Assembly (NCBI GenBank): GCA_963747985.1
Contig: CAVVHG010000013.1
Location: 62,001 to 126,000 of the forward strand
Direction: 5' to 3'
DNA length: 64,000 nt
Source of the DNA: JACADW01 sp963747985
GTDB taxonomy: Bacteria; Acidobacteriota; UBA6911
The notes under the pieces are model-generated. The model was not told the origin of the DNA and did not search any database. It saw only the letters and a program-made list of their open reading frames with translations. A program made the translations under genes and the position numbers. This document shows, piece by piece, positions 16,135 to 24,620 of this stretch. Positions within the stretch are counted from its first letter, which is position 1. Each line of letters begins with the position of its first letter.

Positions 16135-17178
16135 CTAGACTATAAGCATTGCATCGCCATAGCTATAGAAGCGATACCCCCGGTCCCGGGCCTCACCGTA
16201 GCACTCGAGCATCAAGTCCCGCCCTGCGAAGGCGCTGGCGAGCAGAAAGGGGGTCGATTTTGGCAGGTGGAAGTTGGTGAGCAGGCCATCGAGGATCCGG
16301 AATCTGAATCCGGGGTAAATAAACAGGTCACACATTCCGGACGCCCCTTCCGCAGGCAGGTCGCCGTCCCGGGTGAGATATTCCAGCACCCGGGTGGTGG
16401 TAGTGCCGACCGCGATGAGCCTCCGCCCGGAAGCCCTGAGGGCCCGAATGGTGGTGGCGGACTCCTTGCTCACCTCGAAATACTCGGGCAGCATCCTGTG
16501 GCTGCCGATCTCAGCAGCACGGATGGGCTGAAAGGTTCCATAGCCGACATGGAGCAGGATTTCGCAGCGGGCAATCCCCCCGGCTTCCAGGCGCTCGAGC
16601 AGTTCTCCAGTGAAGTGCAACCCGGCGGTCGGCGCCGCAATCGATCCTGTCCGTTTCGCATAGACGGTCTGATAGCGCAACAGGTCTTCCGTGCGGAGGC
16701 TCTGGTCCGACCGGTGGATGTAGGGTGGAAGCGGCACTTCCCCTATGCGCTCCGTGGCCCCGATCACATCGGGGTTTCCCTCGAAAGCCAGAATCCTCAG
16801 ACCCGGGCCAGAGACAGCCGCGACCTTGGCCGTAAGCTGCTCTATTTCAATAACTTGTCCAACAGGAGCTTTTCGCGACGGCTTGACCAGCGTCAACCAC
16901 TGACCGGCTTCGACTTCCCTGACCAGGAGCAGCTCGATCGACTCGTTCCTGCCCGGCCGCCGCCCGCGGAGGCGGGCCGGGAAGACGCGCGAGTTGTTCA
17001 TCACCAGGAAGTGCTCCGAGGTCAAGATTTCGGGCAGTTCATGAAACGACCTGTGCTCCCAGCGCCGTTCGCCGCGCCTCACCACCATGAGCCGTGATTG
17101 TGCACGCTCCGGCGTCGGCCGCTGTGCTATCAGGTTTTCCGGTATGTCGAAATCGAAGTCGCTGAGCTTCACTGCCAT
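16135..17178 (-). CDS. queA: S-adenosylmethionine:tRNA ribosyltransferase-isomerase
   Basis: A 347-residue enzyme that transfers the ribosyl part of SAM to 7-aminomethyl-7-deazaguanine in tRNA, the penultimate group of steps of queuosine synthesis. Recognisable segments are FDFDIPENLIAQRPTPERAQSRLMV, RVFPARLRGRR, GSIAAPTAGLHFT, HVGYGTFQPIR and FRILDGLLTNFHLPKSTPFLL, all diagnostic of QueA. Length is normal. It overlaps the preceding yihY gene by ten bases, so the two are probably co-transcribed. No other queuosine gene (tgt, queC-E) is in the window. Confidence 0.97.
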   Translation of the reverse strand: MAVKLSDFDFDIPENLIAQRPTPERAQSRLMVVRRGERRWEHRSFHELPEILTSEHFLVMNNSRVFPARLRGRRPGRNESIELLLVREVEAGQWLTLVKPSRKAPVGQVIEIEQLTAKVAAVSGPGLRILAFEGNPDVIGATERIGEVPLPPYIHRSDQSLRTEDLLRYQTVYAKRTGSIAAPTAGLHFTGELLERLEAGGIARCEILLHVGYGTFQPIRAAEIGSHRMLPEYFEVSKESATTIRALRASGRRLIAVGTTTTRVLEYLTRDGDLPAEGASGMCDLFIYPGFRFRILDGLLTNFHLPKSTPFLLASAFAGRDLMLECYGEARDRGYRFYSYGDAMLIV

Positions 17179-18095
17179 TTGTCAGCGGGAGGGGGAAAAC
17201 TGCGTATCCTGTGGGACTGTCCTCCGGCACTTGCCGGAACTGCATGCGCTTCGTGATCCGGGTGCCGGTGGCGGATTGAGGGCCTGTGCCATTGCGCCGA
17301 AAAGTTGGCGCCGAAGAGCAAGATCAGGTTTGATGTGTAGATCCACGTGAGCAAAGCCACGATGACTCCGCCTCGTCCGTAAATCCGCTGGTAGTCGAAA
17401 AATGGCACGAGCATCCCGAAGATGTAGTTGCCGAGTTCCCAGAGCACAGCCGCGGCCACGGCCCCGGAGAACGCTTCGATCCAACGAACCTTCCTGTCGG
17501 GGAGCAGCTTGTAAATCAGCCAGAAGACCAGGACTGCGACCACGAACCCGGAACCCACAAGAGTAACTGACCAGGCCCAGTGGCCCATCGGGTGCTTGGA
17601 TCGGAGCCGTGCCGAGCTCTCGCTCGCGGTAATCACGGCAGAAGCAACCAGGAGCAGGCCCGCAAGGATCATCAGCAATGTGCTGCGCACCCGGCTCTGC
17701 CAGAAACTGCGCCGGCGCGGGGCGCCCCAGGCCCGGTTGAGCCCGTTTTCGATAAACGTGAATACCCAGGTGGAGGTCCATCCGAGAAGCACCAGGCACG
17801 ATAACAGGAGGGCCGGGGACGGATCGGCGATTTCCGAGATCGTGGAAACCAGGGAGCTACCCAGCCCGGGGAAAAGCGCGACTATCTGCCGGAGCACTGG
17901 TTTTCGCAGGCTGACCCAGCCGAGAACCGCATCAACCACGGACACCACCACGAGCACGGATGGGAAGACCGTGAAGAGGAAGAAGTAGGAGATCGCCGCG
18001 GCGTCCCGCGCAGTGTCCACCGTCGCCATGGCATGCGACGCGTCCCGCAGGGCAACGCCGATTCGCCTGAAAAGACCCGTTCGGACCCCCGTCAT
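17169..18095 (-). CDS. YihY/BrkB-family inner membrane protein
   Basis: A 308-residue protein with about six transmembrane segments and the YihY/virulence factor BrkB family pattern: ARDAAAISYFFLFTVFPSVLVV, WTSTWVFTFIENGLNRAW, and PFFDYQRIYGRGGVIVALLTWIYTSNLILLFGANFSAQW near the C-terminus. The last phrase is the family's best-conserved part. The biochemical function is unproven in most species; the old annotation as ribonuclease BN for E. coli YihY was withdrawn. It is the first gene of a minus-strand run with queA. The start ATG at 18095 is the only in-frame one near the conserved region. Confidence 0.88.
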   Translation of the reverse strand: MTGVRTGLFRRIGVALRDASHAMATVDTARDAAAISYFFLFTVFPSVLVVVSVVDAVLGWVSLRKPVLRQIVALFPGLGSSLVSTISEIADPSPALLLSCLVLLGWTSTWVFTFIENGLNRAWGAPRRRSFWQSRVRSTLLMILAGLLLVASAVITASESSARLRSKHPMGHWAWSVTLVGSGFVVAVLVFWLIYKLLPDRKVRWIEAFSGAVAAAVLWELGNYIFGMLVPFFDYQRIYGRGGVIVALLTWIYTSNLILLFGANFSAQWHRPSIRHRHPDHEAHAVPASAGGQSHRIRSFPPPADKWQ

Positions 18096-18285
18096 GGCAG
18101 AAGTGTAGCCATTGCAGGCGGTTGTGTAAAGTGGATGTCAGGCGGATGAGCCCTGGACGGGCCGGCTGCGCTGCAACGCACCGACCCATTCACGCAAGGC
18201 TCCGGCCGATCATCGAGGCAATCCTGTGATAGCATAATCCCGATACTGATAGCTTCATGACTGCGGGCGGGGCAAGAGGTGCGCT

Positions 18286-18840
18286 ATGCAAGATCTCATT
18301 CGCAAGATCCTGGTGGAATTGGGTGAAGACCCGGACCGCGACGGTCTGAAAGACACACCTGATCGAATCGACAAGGCACTCCGATTCCTGACTAGCGGCT
18401 ACGCCATGGACACCAAGTCCGTGCTGAACGATGCCCTTTTCGAGGTTAAGTACGACGAAATGGTGATCGTTACGAACATCGATTTCTTCAGCATGTGCGA
18501 GCACCATCTCCTTCCTTTCTTTGGCAAATGCCATGTGGCTTACATCCCCGATCGGAGGGTTGTCGGCTTGAGCAAGATTGCTCGGTTGGTGGAGGTCTAC
18601 AGCCGGCGACTGCAGGTTCAGGAACGCATGACCAGGCAGATCGCTGAGACGATCGAAGAGTCGATCACGCCTCAGGGGGTCGGCGTGGTGGTGGAAGCTC
18701 AGCACATGTGCATGATGATGAGAGGGGTTGAAAAGCAGAATTCGCGCGCCGTGACCAGCGCGATGCTGGGATCCTTCAAGCGCCAGGAAACCCGCATGGA
18801 ATTCCTCGACCTGATCATGCGCCCAGGGAATAGGGGATAA
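18286..18840 (+). CDS. folE: GTP cyclohydrolase I (type IA)
   Basis: A 184-residue enzyme that converts GTP to 7,8-dihydroneopterin triphosphate, the first step of folate/pterin synthesis. The zinc-binding CEHHLLPFFGK and the later AQHMCMMMRGVEKQNSRAVTSAMLGSF contain the catalytic Cys/His set, and DRDGLKDTPDRIDKAL is the N-terminal family phrase. The product can also feed queuosine synthesis, and queA lies on the other side of yihY. The 3' end overlaps the convergent glycosyltransferase gene by 26 bases. A TGTGATAG-type promoter motif lies about 55 bases upstream. Confidence 0.97.
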   Translation: MQDLIRKILVELGEDPDRDGLKDTPDRIDKALRFLTSGYAMDTKSVLNDALFEVKYDEMVIVTNIDFFSMCEHHLLPFFGKCHVAYIPDRRVVGLSKIARLVEVYSRRLQVQERMTRQIAETIEESITPQGVGVVVEAQHMCMMMRGVEKQNSRAVTSAMLGSFKRQETRMEFLDLIMRPGNRG

Positions 18841-20194
18841 CCTCGTCCGGCTGGCGGGTCCGCGATGGGAGCTCCACGAAAAGCGGACCACCCCGGAGAA
18901 TCTCCCACAGCATCAAACCATACATCGGCAGGTACTCAACCAGCAGCACCCATGCGGGTTCGTGTACGGGTCGGTATGCGTAGGCGAAGTAAGTCAGGAA
19001 GACGGCGCCGGTCCAATAGATCATGAAGGCATAGGGGAAGAGGAAGAGAGCGACCGCTGCCCATGACAGGTACCACGGGTGAACCGTCGTTGCCAGACAG
19101 AGGTCGGCGGTAGCGACCCAGAAGACAGCGTGCAGGAGGCCGCATTCATCCTTCATGGGGAACCTCCACCAAATCAGAGCCGCGAGCACCAGGAATGCGG
19201 CTGCCAGGAAGGGGCCGGCAAGCTGCTCCCAACTTTGCTCTGCCAGCGTCCGGCCGAGAAAGACGAACAGATAGTGGAAGCTGGCATTGAACTCGAAGAG
19301 CCGGACGTAGGCTTGAAGAGACTTGAGGTAGGAGATCAGTGAGGAAGGGGTGAAGAACAGCGATACCAACAGGAACCCGGCCGCGGCCCCGACCGTCGCG
19401 GCTTTGAGGCCGGCTCGCCGAACGAACAACGGGAACCAGAAGGCAGGGTGCAGCTTGGACAGGACGGCTCCGGCGTACGCAACCATCGCGGCCGACCTCC
19501 TCCGCCGGTAGAGAAGGTATACGGACAGCAGGGTCAGGAACATCATCAGGCTTTCGGAGTGGCCCGAGTGCGAGAACTCGAAGATGAAAAACGGGTTCCA
19601 GGCCATCAGGTAAAGCGGTTCCAGACTGCGTCCATGAGCAATCAGCAACCTCCACGCGATAATCACGGACAGGAATTCGAGCAGCGAAAACATCGCCTTC
19701 AAGGCCGTCACACTTTCTCCGAACAGGGAATAGGAGATGCGAAACAGCGCCTGGGAAAGCGGTGGATAGGCCGTCCGGTGGGGCTTGGAGTTAAGCGGCG
19801 GAAAAATCGCAGTGTTCGAAAGCGGTGTCAGTTCAGGTGCCGACGGAGGATAGGCGTAAGGATCGATCCCGTGTGCGGCAACTCTCGCATCCCAAAGGTA
19901 TCGATAGATGTCTTCACTTTGGTCGGGTGGTGCGGGGATCAGCGTGAGGCGGAATGCCAGACCGAAAGCCAACATGAGAATCGTTGTGAGGCGGTCGGGG
20001 ACGGGGACGCTCAGGAAGCAGCAAAGGCAGATCGCAAACGCTGCCAGCATCAGACCGATGAATGCCTCGGAGTTGTCCCTGAGCGGTTGCAGGGTCCAGG
20101 TGGCGATCCAGATAGATTCCAGAGCAACCCCTGCAAGACACAGTGGAGCCAATCGCCTGAGCACCGTGCCACTATAGCACCGATCGTCGGCCAA
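18815..20194 (-). CDS. GT-C type polyprenyl-phosphate-dependent glycosyltransferase (membrane)
   Basis: A 459-residue protein with around eleven hydrophobic segments. The first loop contains PPDQSEDIYRYLWDARVAAHGIDPYAYPP, a pattern seen in GT-C/DUF2029-like mannosyltransferases where an acidic pair after TM1-2 is catalytic, and AWNPFFIFEFSHSGHSESLMM is another family-typical loop. VHPWYLSWAAVALF lies near the C-terminus. Such enzymes add a sugar from a lipid carrier to a glycolipid or protein on the periplasmic side. Sugar and acceptor are unknown. The gene is convergent with folE and divergent from the ATP synthase operon. Confidence 0.72.
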   Translation of the reverse strand: MADDRCYSGTVLRRLAPLCLAGVALESIWIATWTLQPLRDNSEAFIGLMLAAFAICLCCFLSVPVPDRLTTILMLAFGLAFRLTLIPAPPDQSEDIYRYLWDARVAAHGIDPYAYPPSAPELTPLSNTAIFPPLNSKPHRTAYPPLSQALFRISYSLFGESVTALKAMFSLLEFLSVIIAWRLLIAHGRSLEPLYLMAWNPFFIFEFSHSGHSESLMMFLTLLSVYLLYRRRRSAAMVAYAGAVLSKLHPAFWFPLFVRRAGLKAATVGAAAGFLLVSLFFTPSSLISYLKSLQAYVRLFEFNASFHYLFVFLGRTLAEQSWEQLAGPFLAAAFLVLAALIWWRFPMKDECGLLHAVFWVATADLCLATTVHPWYLSWAAVALFLFPYAFMIYWTGAVFLTYFAYAYRPVHEPAWVLLVEYLPMYGLMLWEILRGGPLFVELPSRTRQPDEVIPYSLGA

Positions 20195-20203
20195 ACGCCC
20201 AAG

Positions 20204-20264
20204 CCAGTCTTCAGCAGTCAGCTGTCAGTCGTCGGCCTCCTGACGGCTGATTGCTGAAGGCTGG
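20204..20264. repeat. Palindromic heptanucleotide element, TCAGCnG family
   Basis: Left arm 20204-20228 and right arm 20240-20264 (25 bases each, loop 11) pair along their whole length; the only three non-Watson-Crick positions are G-U pairs. The arms are built of 7-base units (TCAGCAG, TCAGCTG, TCAGTCG). It lies between the divergent glycosyltransferase and ATP synthase genes, upstream of the proposed atp promoter. Confidence 0.8.
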
Positions 20265-20290
20265 TAGCCTTGTGCGTCGACCGATGTTTC

Positions 20291-20319
20291 TTGATCACCG
20301 GAAGCCCTTGTGATAGTTT
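20291..20319 (+). promoter_or_regulatory. Candidate promoter of the ATP synthase operon
   Basis: TTGATC (20291-20296) and TAGTTT (20314-20319) are 17 bases apart; the -10 is preceded by TGA, an extended -10. The start codon of the first atp gene is about 79 bases downstream. The motif TGTGATAG in this promoter is repeated upstream of nadD and folE. Confidence 0.5.
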
Positions 20320-20397
20320 GTACGATTCATTTTCGATGCTGAACGCTCATTCAGAAGGCGTTGACTATCAAGGCTTTCGGGAAACCTCGACGGTGCG

Positions 20398-20823
20398 ATG
20401 ATCGGGATTGATTCTTCCTTAATTGCGGCTGTTCTGATCTTCCTCTCGGTTGTCTTTGCCTTGAACTATATCCTGCTGCGCCCGCTCAACCGGGTGCTCG
20501 AAGAGCGCGCCGCCAGGACAACGGGCGTAGTGGAAAAGGCAAATGGCGACATGAGCCGCTCGGTCGAACTGTTCGGCCAGTACCAGGCTGCGCTTAAGGC
20601 GGCCCGGATTGAGGGGTATCGGCGCATGGAAACGGTGCGATCCGAAGCTCTCAAGAAACGCGCCGACGCTCTGGCGGAGGCGCGCGCGAAGGCCGAGCAG
20701 ATGATCAGGGAATCGCGGGTCGCCATCCATAGCCAGGCAGAAGAGTCGAAATCGCGCCTGGGCCGCGACGTGGACGAAATAGCGCAGGCCATCGCGGCTT
20801 CGATCCTCGGCAGGCCTGTCTGA
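20398..20823 (+). CDS. F0F1 ATP synthase subunit b'
   Basis: A 141-residue protein with one N-terminal membrane helix (LIAAVLIFLSVVFALNYILL) followed by a long amphipathic helix rich in Ala, Glu, Arg and Lys, ending DEIAQAIAASILGRPV. RPLNRVLEERAART is the family phrase after the membrane helix. This is the peripheral stalk subunit b or b'; it pairs with the second b-like gene directly downstream, as in bacteria with a b/b' heterodimer. It begins the atp gene run; no subunit a or c gene precedes it. Confidence 0.87.
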   Translation: MIGIDSSLIAAVLIFLSVVFALNYILLRPLNRVLEERAARTTGVVEKANGDMSRSVELFGQYQAALKAARIEGYRRMETVRSEALKKRADALAEARAKAEQMIRESRVAIHSQAEESKSRLGRDVDEIAQAIAASILGRPV

Positions 20824-20870
20824 GAACGCGAGGTTCAGTCGCCAGGCGCGCGCCTGCGGACCAGGAGACC

Positions 20871-21482
20871 GTGCTGCGGTACCGGATGACTCTGACAATG
20901 AGACTGAAAACACTCAGGGTTATGTTGCCCGTCCTGCTTGTGCTGGCGGGGTGTCTCCTGGGCGCCAGACCTCTCCTCGCCGCCGAGGGAAGCGGGGGAG
21001 GATGGGGGATCTGGCTGTTTGTCGGCCGCCTTTTCAACCTGGCCGTGGTAGTCGCGTTGCTGGTCTGGGTTGCGCGCAAACCGCTGGCCAACTTTTATGC
21101 CAGCCGCTCCGAGTCGATCCGCGAGCAGCTCGCGGAGGCACAGCGCGCTCGCGCGGAGGCTGAAGCCAAACTGGCGGAAATAGAGGCAAGGATGAGCCGC
21201 CTTGACCGGGAACTTGTCGAGATGAAGGCGGCGGCAGAGAAGGATGCCGAACTGGAATACAAGCGCCTCGTCGAAGCCGCGGATGAGGAGTCCCGGAAGC
21301 TCATCGGGAAGGCAAAAGAGGAAATCGACGGCATCACCCGCGAAGCGTATCTGGACCTGAAGGCGCATGCGGCGGAATTGGCTGTCAGCCTGGCGGGCCA
21401 GAAGATCAAGGGCCAGATCACGGAGGAAGACCGCCGCCGCCTTTTCGAGAGCTTCCTGGCCGGCCTGGAGGACACGAAGTGA
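20871..21482 (+). CDS. atpF: F0F1 ATP synthase subunit b
   Basis: A 203-residue stalk subunit. Unlike the preceding gene product it appears to have a cleavable signal-like stretch (LRVMLPVLLVLAGCLLGARPLLA) before the real membrane helix (IWLFVGRLFNLAVVVALLVWVA), then a long coiled coil (REQLAEAQRARAEAEAKLAEIEARMSRL) and an LAGQKIKGQIT C-terminus that contacts delta. A signal sequence on b subunits is known in several phyla. The start is uncertain: GTG 20871 is given, ATG 20886 or ATG 20898 are alternatives and the last gives the neatest signal peptide. It overlaps atpH (GTGA). Confidence 0.87.
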   Translation: MLRYRMTLTMRLKTLRVMLPVLLVLAGCLLGARPLLAAEGSGGGWGIWLFVGRLFNLAVVVALLVWVARKPLANFYASRSESIREQLAEAQRARAEAEAKLAEIEARMSRLDRELVEMKAAAEKDAELEYKRLVEAADEESRKLIGKAKEEIDGITREAYLDLKAHAAELAVSLAGQKIKGQITEEDRRRLFESFLAGLEDTK

Positions 21483-22021
21483 TCCCCTCATCCCTGTACG
21501 CGTCTTACTCGCGGGCGCTTGCCGATGTGGCGCTGGAGAAAGGTTCGGAGCCTGCGGTGACGAAGGACCTCACGGTCTACAGGCAGATATTCCTGGAAGT
21601 GCCCGAGGTAGGGGCAGCTCTTCACAACCCGGCGATCCCGAAAGCCGCCAAGGAGAGAGTGCTCTCCGCCCTGATGGGAATGTATCCCGTGGATTCCACA
21701 ACGGGCAACTTCATGCGCGTGCTGCTCGACCACAACCGTTTCGCATATTTCGGCGAGATCGTCGACTTCTACTTCCGGACCCTGGATGAGCGCAACGGGA
21801 TCGTGCCGGCGTTGGCCACGGTCGCCTCCCCCCTCACGGAAGCGCAGGCGGAAGGCCTCCGCAAGGATATCTCCGAGGTCACAGGCCATAGAGTCAAGCT
21901 GGAGGTTCGTCCGGACCCGGGGCTGATAGGAGGGGTTGTACTGCAGCTGGGAAGCACGGTTTACGACGGGTCCATCCGCAAGCAACTCGAGAACATCAGG
22001 CAGCGTTTGACCTCCTGTTGA
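21479..22021 (+). CDS. atpH: F0F1 ATP synthase subunit delta
   Basis: A 180-residue protein starting at GTG 21479, which overlaps the stop of the b subunit. The family pattern is clear: YSRALADVALEKGS near the N-terminus, then FLEVPEVGAALHNPAIPKAAKERVL, NFMRVLLDHNRFAYFGEIVDFYFRTLDE and the C-terminal PGLIGGVVLQLGSTVYDGSIRKQLENIRQRL. Delta joins the peripheral stalk to the top of the alpha/beta hexamer. It is followed by a 100-base gap before atpA. Confidence 0.95.
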   Translation: MIPSSLYASYSRALADVALEKGSEPAVTKDLTVYRQIFLEVPEVGAALHNPAIPKAAKERVLSALMGMYPVDSTTGNFMRVLLDHNRFAYFGEIVDFYFRTLDERNGIVPALATVASPLTEAQAEGLRKDISEVTGHRVKLEVRPDPGLIGGVVLQLGSTVYDGSIRKQLENIRQRLTSC

Positions 22022-22121
22022 GGAGCGAATCCGGCGGGCCACCTCCCCCTGCGAACGGCCAGCACGGTGCGAGCGGAAGGGAGGCCGAAGGGGATGGAAG
22101 AAATCATCAAGGAACCGACCT

Positions 22122-23648
22122 ATGCAGATCAGAGCAGATGAAATCAGCAAGATCCTCCGGGATCAGATCAAGGACTATGAGGCCGGCGTCGTCGTCAGCG
22201 AGGTTGGAACGGTCATATCCGTTGGTGACGGCATCGCCCGCATCCACGGGCTGGACAAGTGCATGTACGGCGAGCTCCTGGACTTTCCCCATGATGTCAA
22301 GGGCATCGCCCTCAACCTGGAGGAGGACAACGTCGGAGCGGTGCTGTTCGGCGAATTCACCCGGGTAGGAGAAGGCGATATCGTCGAGCGCACGAAGCGC
22401 ATCATGTCGGTTCCGGTCGGCCCGGGCATTGTCGGGCGGGTGGTCAATGCGCTCGGTGAGCCGATAGACGACCGCGGCCCCATTACCGGCACCGAGTTCT
22501 CTCCCATCGAACGGCTGGCTCCCGGCGTGGTGGATCGCCAGCCCGTGAAGGAAGCGCTCCAGACCGGACTGAAGGCGATCGACGCCATGATCCCGATCGG
22601 GCGCGGCCAGCGCGAGCTGATAATCGGCGACCGGCAGACGGGAAAGACGGCAATCGCGGTCGACACGATCATCAACCAGAAGAATACCGACGTTATCTGC
22701 ATTTATGTCGCCATCGGGCAGAAGCGATCGACCGTAGCCCAGGTAGTGAAGACCCTCAGCGATTACGAGGTGATGGATAAGACCATCGTCATCTCCGCAT
22801 CTGCTTCTGACCCGGCGACGATGCAGTACATAGCCCCTTACAGCGGTTGTGCGATGGGGGAGTATTTCCGCGACCGCGGACAACATGCACTCGTGATCTA
22901 CGACGATCTCTCCAAGCACGCTGCCGCATACAGGGAGATCTCGCTTCTGCTGCGGCGACCGCCCGGCCGGGAGGCGTTCCCCGGGGATGTATTCTACCTT
23001 CATTCGCGATTGCTCGAGAGAGCCGCAAAGTTGAACGCCCAAAACGGCGGTGGGTCTCTGACCGCGCTCCCGGTCATTGAAACGCAGGCGGGCGACCTGT
23101 CAGCCTACATCCCGACCAACGTCATCTCCATCACCGACGGCCAGATCTTCCTCGAGTCCGACCTGTTCCATGCCGGGGTCCGCCCGGCGATCAATGCGGG
23201 TGCCTCCGTGAGCCGCGTAGGAGGAAACGCACAGATCAAAGCCATGCGACAGGTGGCAGGAACGCTGCGGCTGGAGCTGGCGCAGTACCGGGAACTGGCG
23301 GCCTTTGCGCAGTTCGGCTCGGACCTGGACAAGGCAACCCAGGCTCAGCTCGCCCGGGGGGAGCGGCTGACGGAGATCCTCAAGCAGAATCAATTCCAGC
23401 CGCTCGACGTCGTGAAGCAGATCATCATTATCTTCGCCGCCACGCAAGGCTTTGTCGATGACCTGCCTGTGAGCGCGATCCGCTCCTTCGAGATTGAGCT
23501 ATACAAGTTCCTGGATTCAGCCAGGACGCAACTGATGCAGAAGATCGCCACGGAAAGAGTCCTGAGCGACTCGTTGCGATCCGAGCTTCAGTCTGCGCTG
23601 AAGGAGTTCAAAGAGAAGTTCATGGCCGAGAGGGCCGGCACCCAGTAA
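22122..23648 (+). CDS. atpA: F0F1 ATP synthase subunit alpha
   Basis: A 508-residue subunit of normal length. GDRQTGKTAIAVDTIINQ (about residues 169-186) is the Walker A region, and PGREAFPGDVFYLHSRLLERAAK, VSRVGGNAQIKAMRQVAGTLRLELAQYREL and FAQFGSDLD are classical alpha phrases. It forms the non-catalytic nucleotide sites of F1. The ATG 22122 is preceded by GGAAGAAATCATCAAGGAACC, with AAGGA as a likely ribosome site. It is 14 bases upstream of atpG. Confidence 0.99.
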   Translation: MQIRADEISKILRDQIKDYEAGVVVSEVGTVISVGDGIARIHGLDKCMYGELLDFPHDVKGIALNLEEDNVGAVLFGEFTRVGEGDIVERTKRIMSVPVGPGIVGRVVNALGEPIDDRGPITGTEFSPIERLAPGVVDRQPVKEALQTGLKAIDAMIPIGRGQRELIIGDRQTGKTAIAVDTIINQKNTDVICIYVAIGQKRSTVAQVVKTLSDYEVMDKTIVISASASDPATMQYIAPYSGCAMGEYFRDRGQHALVIYDDLSKHAAAYREISLLLRRPPGREAFPGDVFYLHSRLLERAAKLNAQNGGGSLTALPVIETQAGDLSAYIPTNVISITDGQIFLESDLFHAGVRPAINAGASVSRVGGNAQIKAMRQVAGTLRLELAQYRELAAFAQFGSDLDKATQAQLARGERLTEILKQNQFQPLDVVKQIIIIFAATQGFVDDLPVSAIRSFEIELYKFLDSARTQLMQKIATERVLSDSLRSELQSALKEFKEKFMAERAGTQ

Positions 23649-23662
23649 GCCCCCGAATCACG

Positions 23663-24523
23663 ATGGCTACCATTCGCGACATTAGAAGGCGCATCCGGAG
23701 CGCCCGCAGCATCCAGCAGATCACCCGTGCGATGAAGTTCGTCTCGGCGGCGCGCCTGCGCAAGGCGCAGGACCGGGTTGTCGCTGCCCGCCCCTATGCC
23801 TCCCAGATACTCGCGGTGATCCAGAGCCTCGCGACCCGCGTGGGGGCGCAGAGGCATCCGTTGCTCGCGGAGCGTGGCGGCAAGCGGATCGAGCTGCTGG
23901 TCATCACCGCGGACCGCGGGCTGTGCGGCGCTTACAACACGAACATCATGCGGCACGCGCTGGAATTCATCTCCGGGCACGAGGGCAGCAGCACCGAGCT
24001 CGACATCCTCGGCAAGAAGGCGCGGGATTTTTTCCGCCGGCGTTCTTTTGCCGTGCGCCGCGAGTCCGTGGGTATACTCTCGAGCCCCTCCTTTGCCGGC
24101 GCCGCCGCTATTGCCGGCAACCTGGTAGAAGACTTCCTGAAGGGCGAATCCGACCAGGTGTGGATGGTCTACAACGAGTTCAAGTCGGTTGTGCACCAGC
24201 GGGTGATCGTGGAGCGGTTGCTCCCCATTCCGAAGCTCGAGTCGCCGGGGAGCGAGACTCCCGTGGAATACCTGTACGACGAGCCGCCCGAGAAGCTGCT
24301 CGACCATGTGCTCCATCGCCACATCGAGGCGCAGGTCTACCGCGCCTTGCTGGAGGCAGCCGCCTCCGAGCAGGGGGCGCGGATGACGGCGATGGAGGCG
24401 GCGACCAACAACGCCGCGGAAATGATCGACAGCCTGACGCTCTATGCCAACAAGGTGCGACAGGCTGGGATCACGAGAGAGATCATCGAAGTGGTGAGCG
24501 GCGCCGGCTCTCCGGGGCGTTAG
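23663..24523 (+). CDS. atpG: F0F1 ATP synthase subunit gamma
   Basis: A 286-residue rotor subunit. The N-terminal helix MATIRDIRRRIRSARSIQQITRAMKFVSAARLRKAQ and the C-terminal ARMTAMEAATNNAAEMIDSLTLYANKVRQAGITREIIEVVSGA form the coiled-coil shaft; LLVITADRGLCGAYNTNI is the conserved Rossmann-like core. Length is ordinary and all conserved parts are present. It lies between atpA and atpD, the standard order. Confidence 0.98.
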   Translation: MATIRDIRRRIRSARSIQQITRAMKFVSAARLRKAQDRVVAARPYASQILAVIQSLATRVGAQRHPLLAERGGKRIELLVITADRGLCGAYNTNIMRHALEFISGHEGSSTELDILGKKARDFFRRRSFAVRRESVGILSSPSFAGAAAIAGNLVEDFLKGESDQVWMVYNEFKSVVHQRVIVERLLPIPKLESPGSETPVEYLYDEPPEKLLDHVLHRHIEAQVYRALLEAAASEQGARMTAMEAATNNAAEMIDSLTLYANKVRQAGITREIIEVVSGAGSPGR

Positions 24524-24620
24524 GCGCGGCACTCACGCCACGCTGCGGGAGGGCCTGCGGATGGCTCCCCTGGCGCGATCGGTTTTTTTGTGGGGCGTGC
24601 TGAATCGAGGAGATTCCGAG

